From assembly GCA_020746105.1 (NCBI GenBank), contig CM036618.1, forward strand, positions 19,709,001-19,773,000: DNA of 64,000 nt, read 5' to 3'. Source of the DNA: Trogon surrucura. Lineage: Eukaryota; Chordata; Aves; Trogoniformes; Trogonidae. The notes beneath the pieces are model-generated. The model saw nothing but the letters and a program-made list of their open reading frames with translations, was not told where the DNA came from and did no database searches. Position 1 is the stretch's first letter. Every line of letters starts with the position of its first letter. The translations under genes were made by a program, and so were the position numbers. This document shows positions 1 through 11,352 of this stretch, piece by piece.

Positions 1-109
1 TTGTCAATTAATAAGCAGGCTTTCACTTCAGTGCAAGTGAGGCTTTCAATTCTAATTATGCTGCATACATATAGAAAATCTAAATGCAATATTGATAACA
101 AAATAAAAT

Positions 110-175
110 TGTACATGCGTGTGTGTATGCATACATGCATACATACACATCCTCCACAAACACAAGCACACACAT
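110..175. repeat. TG/CA and ATGCAT simple-sequence patch
   Basis: Alternating purine-pyrimidine DNA made of TG, CA, ATAC and GCAT units, shifting from GTGTGTATGC on the left to CACACACA on the right. It is an impure microsatellite. The open frame reading through it is low-complexity (many His, Thr, Cys) and is not a gene. Confidence 0.75.
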
Positions 176-692
176 TTCCATGCAACACTATACAATACAC
201 TATCGCAGAAAGTGCTGTCTTCCACCAAGACTTGGCTGTGTTTCAGTAGTACCTTAAATCTGTATCTCTAGAAAATCTTTGGTGCTTTACAAATAGCTTG
301 CGTAAGCGATTATTACAGTTAAAGCTGAGTAGGAACTGTGGTTACTTTTATTCCACCCATCATTTTAACATTTCTAACACTTTAAATGAATTTAATGTAT
401 TTTTGAGACTGACATTTTATTGAACATTGACTTTTTGGAAAAGTTTGAAGTACAAATGTTCCATTCTGGTTTGATGAGCTAAAAATTAGTGTTTATTAGC
501 TTTTCAACTTTTTCCTGAATAAATAGGTCTTGAGATGAAGTACCTTATAATAACTAGCCTTTACCATAATAAAACAGGCTTCTTTTAGGGTGCAAAGGAA
601 ATTTTATTTAGGATTAACTGTATTACAAGATTTAGAAAAATTATATATTGTCTTTACATACTACAGTCACACCACACATCTGGAACTCAAAG

Positions 693-749
693 ATGCATAT
701 TTTTATGCACTCATACATATGTATGCATATGTATGCATATATGCACTTG
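693..749. repeat. (ATGCATAT)n-like self-complementary repeat
   Basis: Repeated ATGCATAT and TATGCATATG units make the whole patch nearly its own reverse complement, so either strand could fold into a hairpin. It is a degenerate microsatellite with no sign of a functional site. Confidence 0.7.
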
Positions 750-793
750 CACTGTTGTATATGGAGATAAACAGAAGTGGACATATATGTGGA

Positions 794-809
794 TATATAG
801 ATCTATATA
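794..809. repeat. 16-bp perfect palindrome
   Basis: TATATAGATCTATATA reads the same on both strands. It lies just right of the ATGCAT repeat and most likely arose from the same low-complexity background. Confidence 0.6.
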
Positions 810-1577
810 GTCACAAGGGTTCTCATGGAATTTTGACCCCATTAAATAGAAATAGAAATTATATATTATCAGGAAGATGTGATACAGAAGTATGATAACC
901 TTATTTGCATAATTAATATTAGGGAAGTACATAGCAGAAGTGGTATAAACTGACTGCCAGTGGAAGTAGAATTGCTATGTCCAAGCATATGAAATTGCCC
1001 TAAGTGACAACCTCAGCTATTGAAGAGGGAGGGCTTCTTATCTGTCAGATGTGGTAATAGATATGACCACACTATATAGCCACACTTCTTAACTGTTTAC
1101 AAGAACCAGGTACTCTGGAGCACCAAAGGCTTAGGAGTGAACTGTAGAGAACTCCAGGCAGACATGGCCTCAGTCTAGGTGAACTATGGCCACACCGTAC
1201 AGCACCAAATTGGCCTGCAGTAGAGGAGCAAGAGGAAAAATCTCACCAGAAAATCTGCCTCTGAAAATTAAGGTTGGAGGAAACTTTTTTTTTGTCCTGT
1301 CTCATTGTAGACTTCATAGCATAAAACTCATATTTTGGTTTTTTTATCCAACTATTGCTAAACTGTGGAACTGAATCCTTATTTATATCCCCAATTATTG
1401 TTCCTAACTTATTGTTAGCTAGAAGAACTTATAAATCTTTGCAAAGCAAATTAATTACATAAATCTGTACTCTTTCTTTTTTACTTTACAGTCCTTAAGA
1501 AGTCATGTGTATTCCTGGGAATCGCTGTATATTGGTAGATACGGACATTTTTATGCACACATATGCCATAACTGATA

Positions 1578-1597
1578 TGCGTGTGTGTGTGTGCATT
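1578..1597. repeat. Short (GT)n microsatellite
   Basis: About eight GT units in a row. Perfect but short. Confidence 0.75.
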
Positions 1598-3048
1598 TCC
1601 TGTATTACGTGCATAGATATACAATGTGCTAATGTGGGACTTTTTCAGAAGTCCATAACTTGATGACATGAAAAAAGAACATACTTGTCGTATACACCCT
1701 CTCTATTAAAAGAGAGATGCCTGTGTTTGAGTGGCCATCCGGATGAAAACCACAGGTACAGAGCCCAGTGTTTGTGGAGCTAGCCTAAAGGATTTCTTAA
1801 CATTTAAATGAAATGCCAGTATATAATTCTATTTGACTTCTTTGGTACGATGCAGGTCTCATAAAATGTAGCTCTGTATATAATGCAACTTTACCCTGAA
1901 GATTTTGAACTTGTTAGAAGAGCACTGTTTTTGTATAATACTCTTGCTGAATATACCGCAATACTCAAACTTAGTATGAACTTGACAAAAATCCATAGTG
2001 TGTGCTTGGAGTCAGGCTTGCCCAACAGATCACATCCTTCTTCCATAAAAAATCATCTTTCTAGAAAAATTATTTTTTTTTAACATTAAAATTAAAATAT
2101 ATTTTCTGCCTTAAGAATGGATTAGTTTTCCTCTGTGCAGGTCCTAGAATTAGGACTACCCCTGACAAATATCAATAACAATAAGTAACATGAAGTCATC
2201 TGCACCAAAAGATGACAAGATCCTCTAGATAGAGCTCCCACATCAGACCCAGAACTGAAATAACTCCTATTCTCACAACTTGTATGAATAGAGTCCTCTC
2301 CTTCTGCAGGTCACTCTACATATTTGATTTGTATGATTACAGACACATTGAAACAGTTAGTTTCAGAATATATTGAAAAGGAGTACATAGTATTTTTGAT
2401 ATTTTTCTGAGTTTCAAAAATAAAGGTTTGCAAGCAAGATTTGTGCATCACTTTCTAGTCTAATTTACATAAGGAAGGTTATTTGTACGGAGACTTTTTC
2501 CCCTCCATGTACGTACTTGTACTTCCCTGTTATTTTGTTATTTAACCAACTGTCGATTTTTGTTTTGTAACTGTTTTGTTACTTAACTACAACTGTTTAC
2601 AATCACTTTTTGTTCAATGATTCTAAGTAAGTTTACATAATTTACAGTCTCATTAGCTCCCTATATGCCATCTCTTCCACACCATTTGCAAATATGTTGA
2701 ATGACATAGATCACAGCAAAGAGAAGATTTCTGAAACTGTAAGGAAAGTGTCCAAGGAGAAACAACTTCTGTGATGTCTTTTCTCTGTTGTGGCTCAAAA
2801 ATAGAAAAGTCAACAAGTCCATTGCCCTTTAAGAATTTATCATATAAAATCTGAAAAAAAAACCAGTGTTTTGAAGATGTGGAGAAATGTGGCTATGCAG
2901 AGTATCTTCAGTTTGTTTTCTGTGAAAAGCAACAAACTTTGAGACAACTGTCTGTCTTCATGGGGATATGCATATGTAATTGGTTACTGCAGTTTTTGGT
3001 GTGCATTATATGTTGTAGATATAGCTTGTAGTGCTCAGGAGAATTCAT

Positions 3049-3136
3049 AGAATCATAGAATCATAGAATGTCAGGGGTTGGAAGGGACCTCTAGAGATGA
3101 TCTAGTCCAACCCTCCTGCCAGAGCAGGATCACACA
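3049..3136 (-). mobile_element. CR1 LINE fragment, 3' end only
   Basis: Read on the minus strand, it carries the CR1 3' end: a CCTGCTCTGGCAGGAGGG-like hairpin segment, then GTTGGACTAGATCATCTC, then AGGTCCCTTCCAACCCC, ending in repeats of ATTCTATGATTCTATGA. Only about 90 bp remain, so it is strongly 5'-truncated. Its tail matches the copies at 7.8-8.2 kb and 48.6-49.7 kb. The 9-mer AGAATTCAT lies on both sides (3040-3048 and 3137-3145) and could be a target-site duplication, though the left copy partly overlaps the tail repeat. Confidence 0.92.
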
Positions 3137-3145
3137 AGAATTCAT

Positions 3146-5079
3146 CTGCCTAGCTATCTAAACTTAGATCTAAGGTAGCAGTTTTCCTACTCATGTTTTT
3201 ACACTCTTTAAACTCCACAAGCCTTGCACATATATTCTGTCTGTAGTCAGAGGAGAGATACACATCCAAAGGATGTTTCAGCCCATCCTGAAAAAGGTGT
3301 CCCAGAACAGCAAGATGAGTCACCATCCAGAATAGTGTCCATCTTTCTCCATGCACTACAAAGAACACTTAAACAACTGCAAAATTTCTTATTTCGAATA
3401 GATCCCTTTCCTCTGCAAAGGCTTCCAACAAGTTCTGTATCTTGAAGACTTGCTTATATGGAAAACTAAGTGCACTTGACAACATTTACATGTAAGTATA
3501 AACGATGCCAGTTTATTTACACTGCTAAAGTCCATGTGGGAATTCTTATTTTAGAATAAGGGTTTTTAAGCTTTACCTTTTTCAGAGAAATGTTACCAAA
3601 ACATCAAAAGCGTAAGGAAAAAACTCTTAAACAAACCTATCATGTTGTACAACATAGTGAAGGTGTTTCCTAATACAACCAGAGCATTTTGATTTATCAC
3701 CTCATTTTAGACAGCCACTGTATCCAAAACAAGTAAAAAGGGACATTGAAGTGTAGTATGGTAAATAAGCACAACAAATTCATGGGTTTTTTTGCAAACT
3801 TGATAATTATTTTTTTTTTCTCTGTGAATCACACTGTTTTGCAAAAAAACTCCAGTTGTAAATTTTTGATTTCTGAATGACTGATTTCGTCCTTCTAAAA
3901 ACCAGTTGATAAGATTATTTAATATTAGCATATTTTTTAATCCTTAGCAATATAGGGAAAATCTGGCATAATAAATTTTCCTCCACATTAAAAGAAGTTG
4001 GCAAGAATTGGCAGCTACTTTTGCAAGCAGTACAGATGCCAGTTCAATTGTTCCTCCATCATTAGACTCAGGCACTCCAAAAAATGATCAGAAATACAAA
4101 CACCTTCCATTTCTTGAGATCTACTTTGATGACCAGACACCCGGGGAAAAAAATAAGGGGAATGGAGAAAGGAGATGGATATTACTACTGTTTCAAGACT
4201 TCTGCTTATGAAAAGAGCCTTCCAACACTCTGCAACACGTCAACATGGAGTCAAAGGGTTTTTTCCAATCTGCCCTTGTGACGTGTTGGACAACAGTGCT
4301 AACACACACTCTCTTTGAATAGGCTTCTATAGGTTATAGAGGGCACCTCTGAGTTACTGCCAGTTGTTTTCTTCTTTCCTGCAGATGCCTTTCAGTTAAT
4401 AAGGACAGCAAAAAACCCCCACGTTACCTCCAAACCATTATTACATATACTAAAAAGCCAGAGGTGTAGATACCTGCAAAATGGTTATAATGCCTGTTCC
4501 TCACAGTGGAATAACCATTGCAAGAGTAAAAAAGATTGTGTCCAATCTTGTAGTGGGGCTGTGGTGCATGGAGGTGAGGACAGCAGCAGCCTTTCCCACC
4601 TCACTTCTCTTGGGTTCTCACCCACTGATCATGGCTCTCGCAGGAGCCTGGGAAGTGCACAGGAATAGGCTTGAGCCAAAACCAGCACAAATTGTTTGAT
4701 ATCTGCAGCTGCAAAAGAGATTTTCAGGGTCCTGTCAGGATAGCCAGCATTAACGGCAAGCTACGTGTTACTTCTAAAATATTACAGATGTTTCTCCAAG
4801 AGTTCGGATGGATAAAAACTTTGCTTCCAGGTAAATCCCTCATTACATTGGCTTCTGCTATAGCATCTGACCAAACTAGTACTGGGGGTACTGTAGAAAC
4901 AAGCTAGTGGTCGCTGTTATAAATTAAGTTATGGATGCTACGTTGGTTTTTTGAAGAAAATCAATCTACGTGCATTCTATTTCTCATGAAGTCAACTCAT
5001 AAACTATAGGAGGGAACACTGGAATGATCTACATGTAACCAACTGGCAAGTTATATCAACTATGTATCCTTATATATCC
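3146..5079. other. Single-copy DNA between two CR1 copies
   Basis: I see no gene or recognisable repeat. Open frames of 60-80 codons occur on both strands (for example 4008-4211 and 4481-4699) but overlap in several frames and match nothing I know. T-rich and A-rich runs near 3.8 kb are unremarkable. Confidence 0.55.
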
Positions 5080-5214
5080 TGGTTACTGAGGGCATAAAGA
5101 AGGCTGAAGTATTCGACTTTTTTCCTTCAGTCTTCACTGGTAACCACTTGAGCCACCTCACCCACAGAGGGAGTTGGCTGGGAGAAAGAACCACCCAGGG
5201 TAGGAGCAGATCAG

Positions 5215-5934
5215 ATGTGTGAATACCCAGACAACCTGGAGGTATACAAGTCCACAGAACCTGATGAGACACATCCATGGGTCCTGAAAGAACTGACAGT
5301 TGAAGTTGTTAGACCACTAGCCATTGTATCTGAGGAGTCACAGCAGCCTGGTGAGGTTCTCACAAATTGGAAGAAGGGAAACATAAGGCCAATTTTTAAA
5401 TAAAAGGGAAGAAAAGAAACCCCAGGGAACTACAGACAGGTCAACCTCAGCTCCGTGCCAGGTAAAATCATGGAACAGATCCTCCTGGTAGCTGTACTAA
5501 GGCACATGAAAGATAACGAGGTGACCGGTGACAGCCAGCATGGCTTCACTAGGGGCAAATCATGCCTGACTAATTTGGTGGCCTTCTATAACAAAACTGG
5601 AGTGTTGGTTGACATGGGAAAAGTGACCAATGTCATTTACCTGGACTTGTGCAAGGTGTTTGACACTGTCGCACAGGACGTCCTTGTCTCTAAGATGGAG
5701 AGACACAGATTTGAGACATGGATTGGCTGGACCACTCAGTGGATAAAGAACGGGCTAGAAGGTCACACTGAAAGAGTTGTGGTCAATTGCTCGATGTCCA
5801 CATGGAGACCAGTGACAAGCAGAGGTCCTCAGGGGTCTGTTCAGGGTCCAGTGCTGTTCAACATCTTTGTCAGTGACACGGACAATGGCATCGGGTGCAC
5901 CCTCAGCAAGTTTGTCGATGACACCAAACTGTAG
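5215..5934 (+). pseudogene. CR1 ORF2 reverse transcriptase remnant (fingers-palm part)
   Basis: Two open stretches in one frame (5215-5403 and 5455-5934), separated by in-frame stops, read as CR1 reverse transcriptase. Visible motifs in order are a PGKIMEQI segment at 5458; [14 protein letters not shown] at 5536-5577, where active copies usually have GF.KGKS; motif A as [12 protein letters not shown] at 5632-5667, which keeps its first catalytic Asp; [15 protein letters not shown] near 5825-5870; and motif C as FVDD at 5911-5922, with both catalytic Asp codons kept and Val replacing the usual Ala. The frame ends in a stop at 5932 where active copies continue. In its family this enzyme copies CR1 RNA at a nicked chromosomal target. 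This copy cannot make a working protein. Confidence 0.88.
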
Positions 5935-6067
5935 TGCAGTAGACTCACTTGAGGGAGGAGATGCCATCGTAACAAGCCAAATGCAAGGTCCTGCACCTGA
6001 GTCAAGCTAATTTCAGGAACAAATACAGAGTACAGAGTGAGTTGAGAGTAGCCCTGAAGAGAAGGAG

Positions 6068-6575
6068 TTGGGGGTGTTGATAAATGAGAAGCTCAACATG
6101 AGCCAGCAGTGTGCTCATGCCTCCCAGAAGGCCAACACTATCCTTGGGTGCATCGAGAGGAGTGCAGCCAGCAGATCAAGAGAGGTGATTCTCTCCCCCT
6201 CTACTCTGCTCTTGCGAGACCCCCACCTCAAATACTGCATCCAGTTCTGGTGTCCCCACTATAAAAGGGACATAGATGTTGGAATGAGTTCAGAGGATGG
6301 CCGCAAAGATGATTCAGAGACTGGAGCACCTCTGCTATGAGGACAGGCGAAGGGAACTGGAATTGTTCAGTCTCGAAAAGAGAAGACTTCAGGGGGACCT
6401 AATAGCTGCCTTCCAATACCTGAAGGGAACCTACAGGAAGGCTGGGGAGGGACTTTTTACAAGAGTGTCCACCAATAGGACAAGGGAAAATGGATTTAAG
6501 TTAAAGGAGAATAGATTTAGACTGGATCTTAGGAAAAAAATTCTTCAGTATGAGGGTGGCAAGACTCTGGAATAA
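6068..6575 (+). pseudogene. CR1 ORF2 C-terminal remnant, frameshifted
   Basis: Continues the RT remnant in other frames. The 6068-6340 frame carries MSQQCAHASQKANTILGCIER, typical of CR1 thumb sequence (here C-H-A-S where most copies have C-A-L-V/A). The overlapping 6297-6575 frame carries [22 protein letters not shown], the conserved C-terminal end of CR1 ORF2. The change of frame near 6300, together with an apparent deletion around 5935-5975, means the two parts can no longer be read as one protein. Confidence 0.85.
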
Positions 6576-6760
6576 ACTGTCCAGAGGAGTTGTGGATGCC
6601 CCCTCCTTGGAGCTGTTCAAGACCAGGTTGGATGAGGCCTTGAGTAACCTGGTCTAGTTGAGAGGCGTCCCTGCCCATGGCAGGGAGGTTGAATTAGATG
6701 ATCTCTAAAGTCCCTTTCAACATAGGCCATTCTATGATTCTATGATTCTATGATTCTTAT

Positions 6761-7087
6761 ATGAACTCAATTACTCTCAAAGAAAGGACTGATGAGTATT
6801 AAATGACAATCACATTAGCATGCAAGTGATCTGAGATGCAAATATACCATCAGACACTCATGTGAGCAGTCTCACTGTGCCCTGTTGTGCACATTCCAGG
6901 AGGAAATGCATTCAAAGAGGCTAAAATCTGCCCTTGGAAGTTTGCAGGAGTTACCACTGACAAGCAGGCATTTGTTTAGCTCTTTCATTAGATAGTGTGT
7001 CATTTCACTGAATAATTCTCCTTGTCTTCCACATAACCTTCCCCTTGCACAAGCCAAATTCCTGAGTCATCATTTGTTTGGATGCAG
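6761..7087. other. Single-copy spacer
   Basis: Short AT-rich stretch with no recognisable gene or repeat. Confidence 0.5.
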
Positions 7088-7135
7088 AGGTCCAGGTCCT
7101 TAGCCAGTAAACTGGTGTAGTTTCTTACACTGGAA
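7088..7135. repeat. Half of an ancient amniote palindromic repeat
   Basis: AGGTCCAGGTCCTTAGCCAG followed by ACTGGTGTAGTTTC resembles one arm of a palindromic element, common in turtles, crocodilians and birds, whose arm reads roughly GGCCAGATCCTCAGCTGGTG then TAAATCGGCATAGCTCC. Family recognition is from memory and the second arm is not evident, so confidence is moderate. The element at 63.8 kb looks related. Confidence 0.4.
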
Positions 7136-7814
7136 CATTAATCTACTTCCTGAGATTTGTTTCTTGTCACTTGGCTACCGAGCATAGTCACTTTCAGTGT
7201 TGCATATGCCATTATTTTATTCCTATTCTCTTTTATTTAGTTTGTCAGCTTTCATTCGTATATTCACTATTCTATTAATTGTGTTTGCAACTAATTTACC
7301 ATTATTTCTTCACTCCATCATTAAAAATAATCTGCTTTTACCCTTCAACCTGTCCCCAAATATCCCATGGCTGAAAAAAAATCTAATGTCTTATGCAATA
7401 ATTTCTCCCACATAAGAAAGATTATAAGAATACAGTGGCTTAAACTTCTTTCCACTCTACTTATTGCATAGAAGCCCTGCAGGACCCACTTTAACGTTAG
7501 TAATTATTTCAGTGGAGGATGAAGAAGCCCTAATCAAAGATCAGAGGTGGAGTATTTTAAGGGAAACAGAAGAGTATGAATGGAGGAAGTCCCTGTGAAA
7601 TTTTACGTTGAGCATTATATTAAAATGAACTCTGAGAGACAGCTAAGGACAGTGTTGAGGCACAGAGATGGGGTAGAATGGGTAAAAATAAAGTCCTTTC
7701 CATTCTTTCTTTTCCTTCTGCTCCCCGTGGGGCATCTTGCACAAGCAAATACATAAAACAATATCAAAAATCTGCATTGAAGTAATTGGAACAGGTATAA
7801 TGGTATTTAGAAGC
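7136..7814. other. AT-rich single-copy DNA
   Basis: No gene, RNA gene or element recognised. Open frames are 60-75 codons and low in complexity. Confidence 0.5.
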
Positions 7815-8205
7815 CTAGATGAGGATCTTATTTTCAAACCTAGATGGGGATCTTATTAACGTATATAAATATCTGAGGGGTGAATGTCAAGAGGAAGGGG
7901 ACAATCTCTCCTCAGTGGTGCCCAGCATTAAAACAAGAAATAATGAGTTTAAGTTAGAACATAGGAAGTTCCACCTCAACATGAGGAGAAACTTCTTTAC
8001 TGTGAGGTTGGTAGACCACTGGCACAGGCTACCCAGAGAGGTTGTGGAGTCTCCTTCTCTGGAGACTTTCAAAATCCACCTGGATGCATTCCTGTGTGGC
8101 TGCCCTAGGGGATCCTGCTCTGGCAGGGGGGTTGGACTAGATCATCTCTAGAGTTCCCTTCCAAACCTCAACATTCTATGATTTTATGATTCTATGATTC
8201 TATAA
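7815..8205 (+). mobile_element. CR1 LINE 3' end with last part of ORF2
   Basis: From about 7841 the sequence follows CR1: TATATAAATATCTGAGGGGT, AGGAAGTTCCACCTCAACAT, CACTGGCACAGGCTACCCAG, GAGGTTGTGGAGTCTCCTTC, then CCTGCTCTGGCAGGGGGGTT and ATTCTATGATTTTATGATTC at the end. One open frame of 110 codons (7819-8151) covers the C-terminal end of ORF2, including TVRLVDHWHRLPREVVESPS, and is not a host gene. The left edge shows a 25-bp-spaced near-repeat of CCTAGATGAGGATCTTATT (7814 and 7839), so the true 5' truncation point is at or just left of 7839. Its tail type matches the 3.05-kb and 49-kb copies. Confidence 0.92.
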
Positions 8206-11200
8206 GATATTTTCCAGGGTTAAAAATTTTTGGATATGACAACAGGCAGTCAAGTCTTGAGAGAATGGTGTATAGAAAAGAAGAAGTATCTAGTTAAAAA
8301 CAAAGAAGAGTAAACATGATGTTCTGATTTTAAGTCGTAACTTCGTTTTACCTAAAAGTCATAATATTTTTCTCTATTATTTTATTTAATTCTGTACTAT
8401 AATAAAAATGTAAGGTGTTTTTTTTTTTTTCACCAACATTCAAGTTCTACCCCACTTCAAGAAAACTTAAGTAAATAAAAATTCTGAAAACTTATTCATA
8501 ATACAGATTTCCACCTGAAAAGAAACTACTCTTCGTACTCTGGTATTTTTGATAAGCTGGATATATAAACCACTCTTTTGAACAGTACTATAAAAATGAG
8601 ACAGAAAATTAGAAATAAACACAGGCAGAGCATATTTTACCTTTCCCTTTTACAGGAGCAAATGGAAATTCAGATAAAACTGAAAGGTGACATATCCAAA
8701 ACTGACGAAAGAATTGTTTCTCCTCTTGACAAGAATATTCTTAACTTGCAGTTTTTGTTACTACAAAATAGTTAAGACTGGAGCATTGGGACATTTTCTA
8801 TATCAGTCTGAAAATGGATTGAGAAAAATCCACTTTAAAGATCTGCCTGGAGAATTTGATTCATTCTGAGCATGAACAGAAAGAAATTACCCATATCTTC
8901 ATCTGTGATTGAAGTGGAATCTGATGAAGTGAACCGCCTAAGTGGTTTCTCACACTGGAGATTGGGAGGAATGGATGAGAAAATAACAAATATGAAATCT
9001 TTCCTTAAATGTTCTTTTTAAAAAAATAGAAAAAGCAACGGACATTGTGTAGCTGACTGCTAAGTTAATTTGGAAAGCCTTAATTAGTGGCTCTAAGAAT
9101 ATTATTTTCCTAAGTAGAAAGAACATCAGTTGTTCAGCAATAAGACAAAACCACTTTTTCTGTGATTCTTTATGACTGCTATATTAAAATCCAAGTCTAT
9201 TGGAAGTGTTTCACTCCGGTTGTTTATAGTGAATAGAGACAGACTACGTGGATCTTACAAAACTGTCAGTGAATTGCCATGAGTTCATTTTCAAAGAATC
9301 CATCAAATCACTATGTGAGAAGCAAAAATGCCATCTGAGTTGGAGAAATACATTGAAGGACAGAGATTTTGAATAGTAGAAACCATATAATACAATCAGA
9401 GTGTGATGCAAAGAAAATTATCATTTTCCTTCGCAATACCAATCACTTGCACCTCTTTCCAGAACTTCTAATACACAATCCCTTCAACAGATCCTAAACT
9501 TACTGATGGAACAAGTGGAAAAAAAAAACAAAACAGACACTTTTGCTATGAATTTATCACAGGGAAAATGTCTCACAGGAACTCTGCAGTGCAGAGCCTC
9601 TTCTTACTTTCCTTCCCTCAAGGTTTACATTTTGTGTTTGCACAGACTGGGGACTAAAGAGGATTTTTATTCTCCCTAATTTTAACCATGTGGAAATCAG
9701 ACATCTAATTTCATGCTTTGTGGTCAAAGGAGAACAGCACCACTAGAGCGTAGTTTATCCCATCTGTCTCTGACATATGTCTTTGGACGGGACAAATATC
9801 CCTTTGTAAGTACCTGTGTCTGCTCGTTAATTATAAGGGAAGGCTTGATGAGTAATTTAGACTAGACTTATCACTTTTAGAAGCTAAAACTAGGTGAGAT
9901 GGATGGAACTCTGACTTCAGTGATCAAGACCCAGTTCCATGTACAAGCTTTCTATTACTAATAAAATTTCCAGGAGTCCTTCTGCGCCAGCGAAGAGAAT
10001 GCACATTATGGGCATTCAGCCACTTTGGATACCAAGGGTCGATACTAAAAAAGACAGCTAATAAGAATATTCCTACAGTTTATAAATAAATCTCAATCCA
10101 GAAGGTTTGATAAAGTTGAACAAACATTCATATACTTACTAGAATGCTATTCAGTTTTCTAAAACTGTCAGACTATAATTATACTTAAGTCTTGCTTTAT
10201 CTCATACTTTATGGAACTCAGATTTGCTGTATTAGAATTCCTCTGAACAAAGTAATGAACATTATTCCCATTAAAACATTTCCATACTTCTTCCTCTGGA
10301 GAAATATGTATGTGTTGGCAAAGAGTTCACATTTTCTGATGAGGAGAATCAAAATAAAATCTTGCCACTATTTAACATTAAAGAAATTGCAAAGACATTT
10401 TTGTTGTTGCTTTTTTAACCTTGATTCAGAATGACCTTTCTGTACTTCAGCAGAACTATTTGGACTCATAAGAAGAACGTTTGGAATATTACTTCAAAAT
10501 GTCTAATGATTTTCATTGCAAATCCATCATTTGATGTTTCTAAACTGAAACTTTGAGAATACTCCTTTGGTGAGAAATCTATGCTCTCTGACTTCTCATT
10601 CCCACTCAGAATTCAGAAAGCAAGTGTGAAGTGTCAGATGACTTCCTGCCAGAGAGGGGGGATCCATTTTTGGAACAGAGGGTCTTAGTATGTTACAATG
10701 CGTCCCTCATTATGATGAAGGCCCCATTATATTGCTTGCTACCAAAGGAGAAGACAGTCCCTACCCAGACAGATTATGTGCAGGGGGATTGCTACCATTA
10801 CCTAGATGTCGCGTGCAGAGGGGTACCTGCCGGCTCAAGGTCACACAGGAAATATGTGGCACTTTTGGAGCAACGCTCCACTCCTTCAACCGTAGGATCA
10901 TTTTAGGGTTATGTGGAGTGTAAATCACAGTGGAATTTGGACTTAAATACTATGTTTTAAGTTGTTTGTTGTGTTTGATTGCACAACCGTTAAGTGGTTC
11001 CTTGTTTTCTAAGAAGGGCCAGTTCCTTGGACCACTATGAGCAGAAGCTTCCAAACTCATGGTTAAATGCAAGATGCTGAATGAGGTAATTGCTAGATGC
11101 TTTCTACCACCCGAGAATAGTCTTTAGAGATACATGCTTTCCGAAACCTCAGGTTCATTTCTAGTGGTTCCCTCTTTTGGGAATAGTTTCTTGCTGATAA

Positions 11201-11245
11201 ATTAAACGCTGACTCAGGGCACCAGAAGGGTATTTGCCACTTCTT

Positions 11246-11352
11246 GTAGAGCTATATATATCTACATATATATGTTTGCAAATGATATATATAGTTAGGG
11301 TTACAGTTATATTTTCAGAGTTGTATATATATACACACACAAATATATATAT
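11246..11352. repeat. AT-rich TA microsatellite cluster
   Basis: Several short (TA)n and (ATAT)n runs, with a CACACA stretch near 11335, separated by 10-40 bp of ordinary sequence. A lone GTTAGGGTTA inside it is not a telomeric array. Confidence 0.7.

Larger units (their letters stand above)
250..3039. other. AT-rich single-copy DNA, no gene seen
   Basis: No open frame here exceeds about 100 codons, and none shows a recognisable domain or is flanked by convincing splice sites. The stretch contains the simple repeats listed separately (near 0.7, 0.8 and 1.58 kb) and short A or T runs. I see no mobile element in it before the CR1 fragment at about 3.05 kb. Confidence 0.6.
5080..6760 (+). mobile_element. 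CR1 LINE, 5'-truncated, longest copy in the window
   Basis: About 1.7 kb of CR1 in the plus direction. It begins within ORF2, upstream of the reverse-transcriptase core (the AAGGCTGAAGT stretch near 5100), and runs to a complete 3' end with CCCTGCCCATGGCAGGG near 6671 and three ATTCTATG/ATTCTATG-type units at 6729-6757. The 5' half of a full element (5' UTR, ORF1, endonuclease) is missing, as is usual because CR1 reverse transcription often stops early. The left boundary is approximate. Stops and frameshifts show that it is long dead. Its tail type matches the copy at 48.05 kb. Confidence 0.93.

Noticed and set aside
1-249. Frame running from the left edge
   Set aside because: Starts with TTG and reads through a TG/CA microsatellite. 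No sign of an exon entering from the left.
11290-11305. Telomere-like GTTAGGGTTA
   Set aside because: A single occurrence, not an array.
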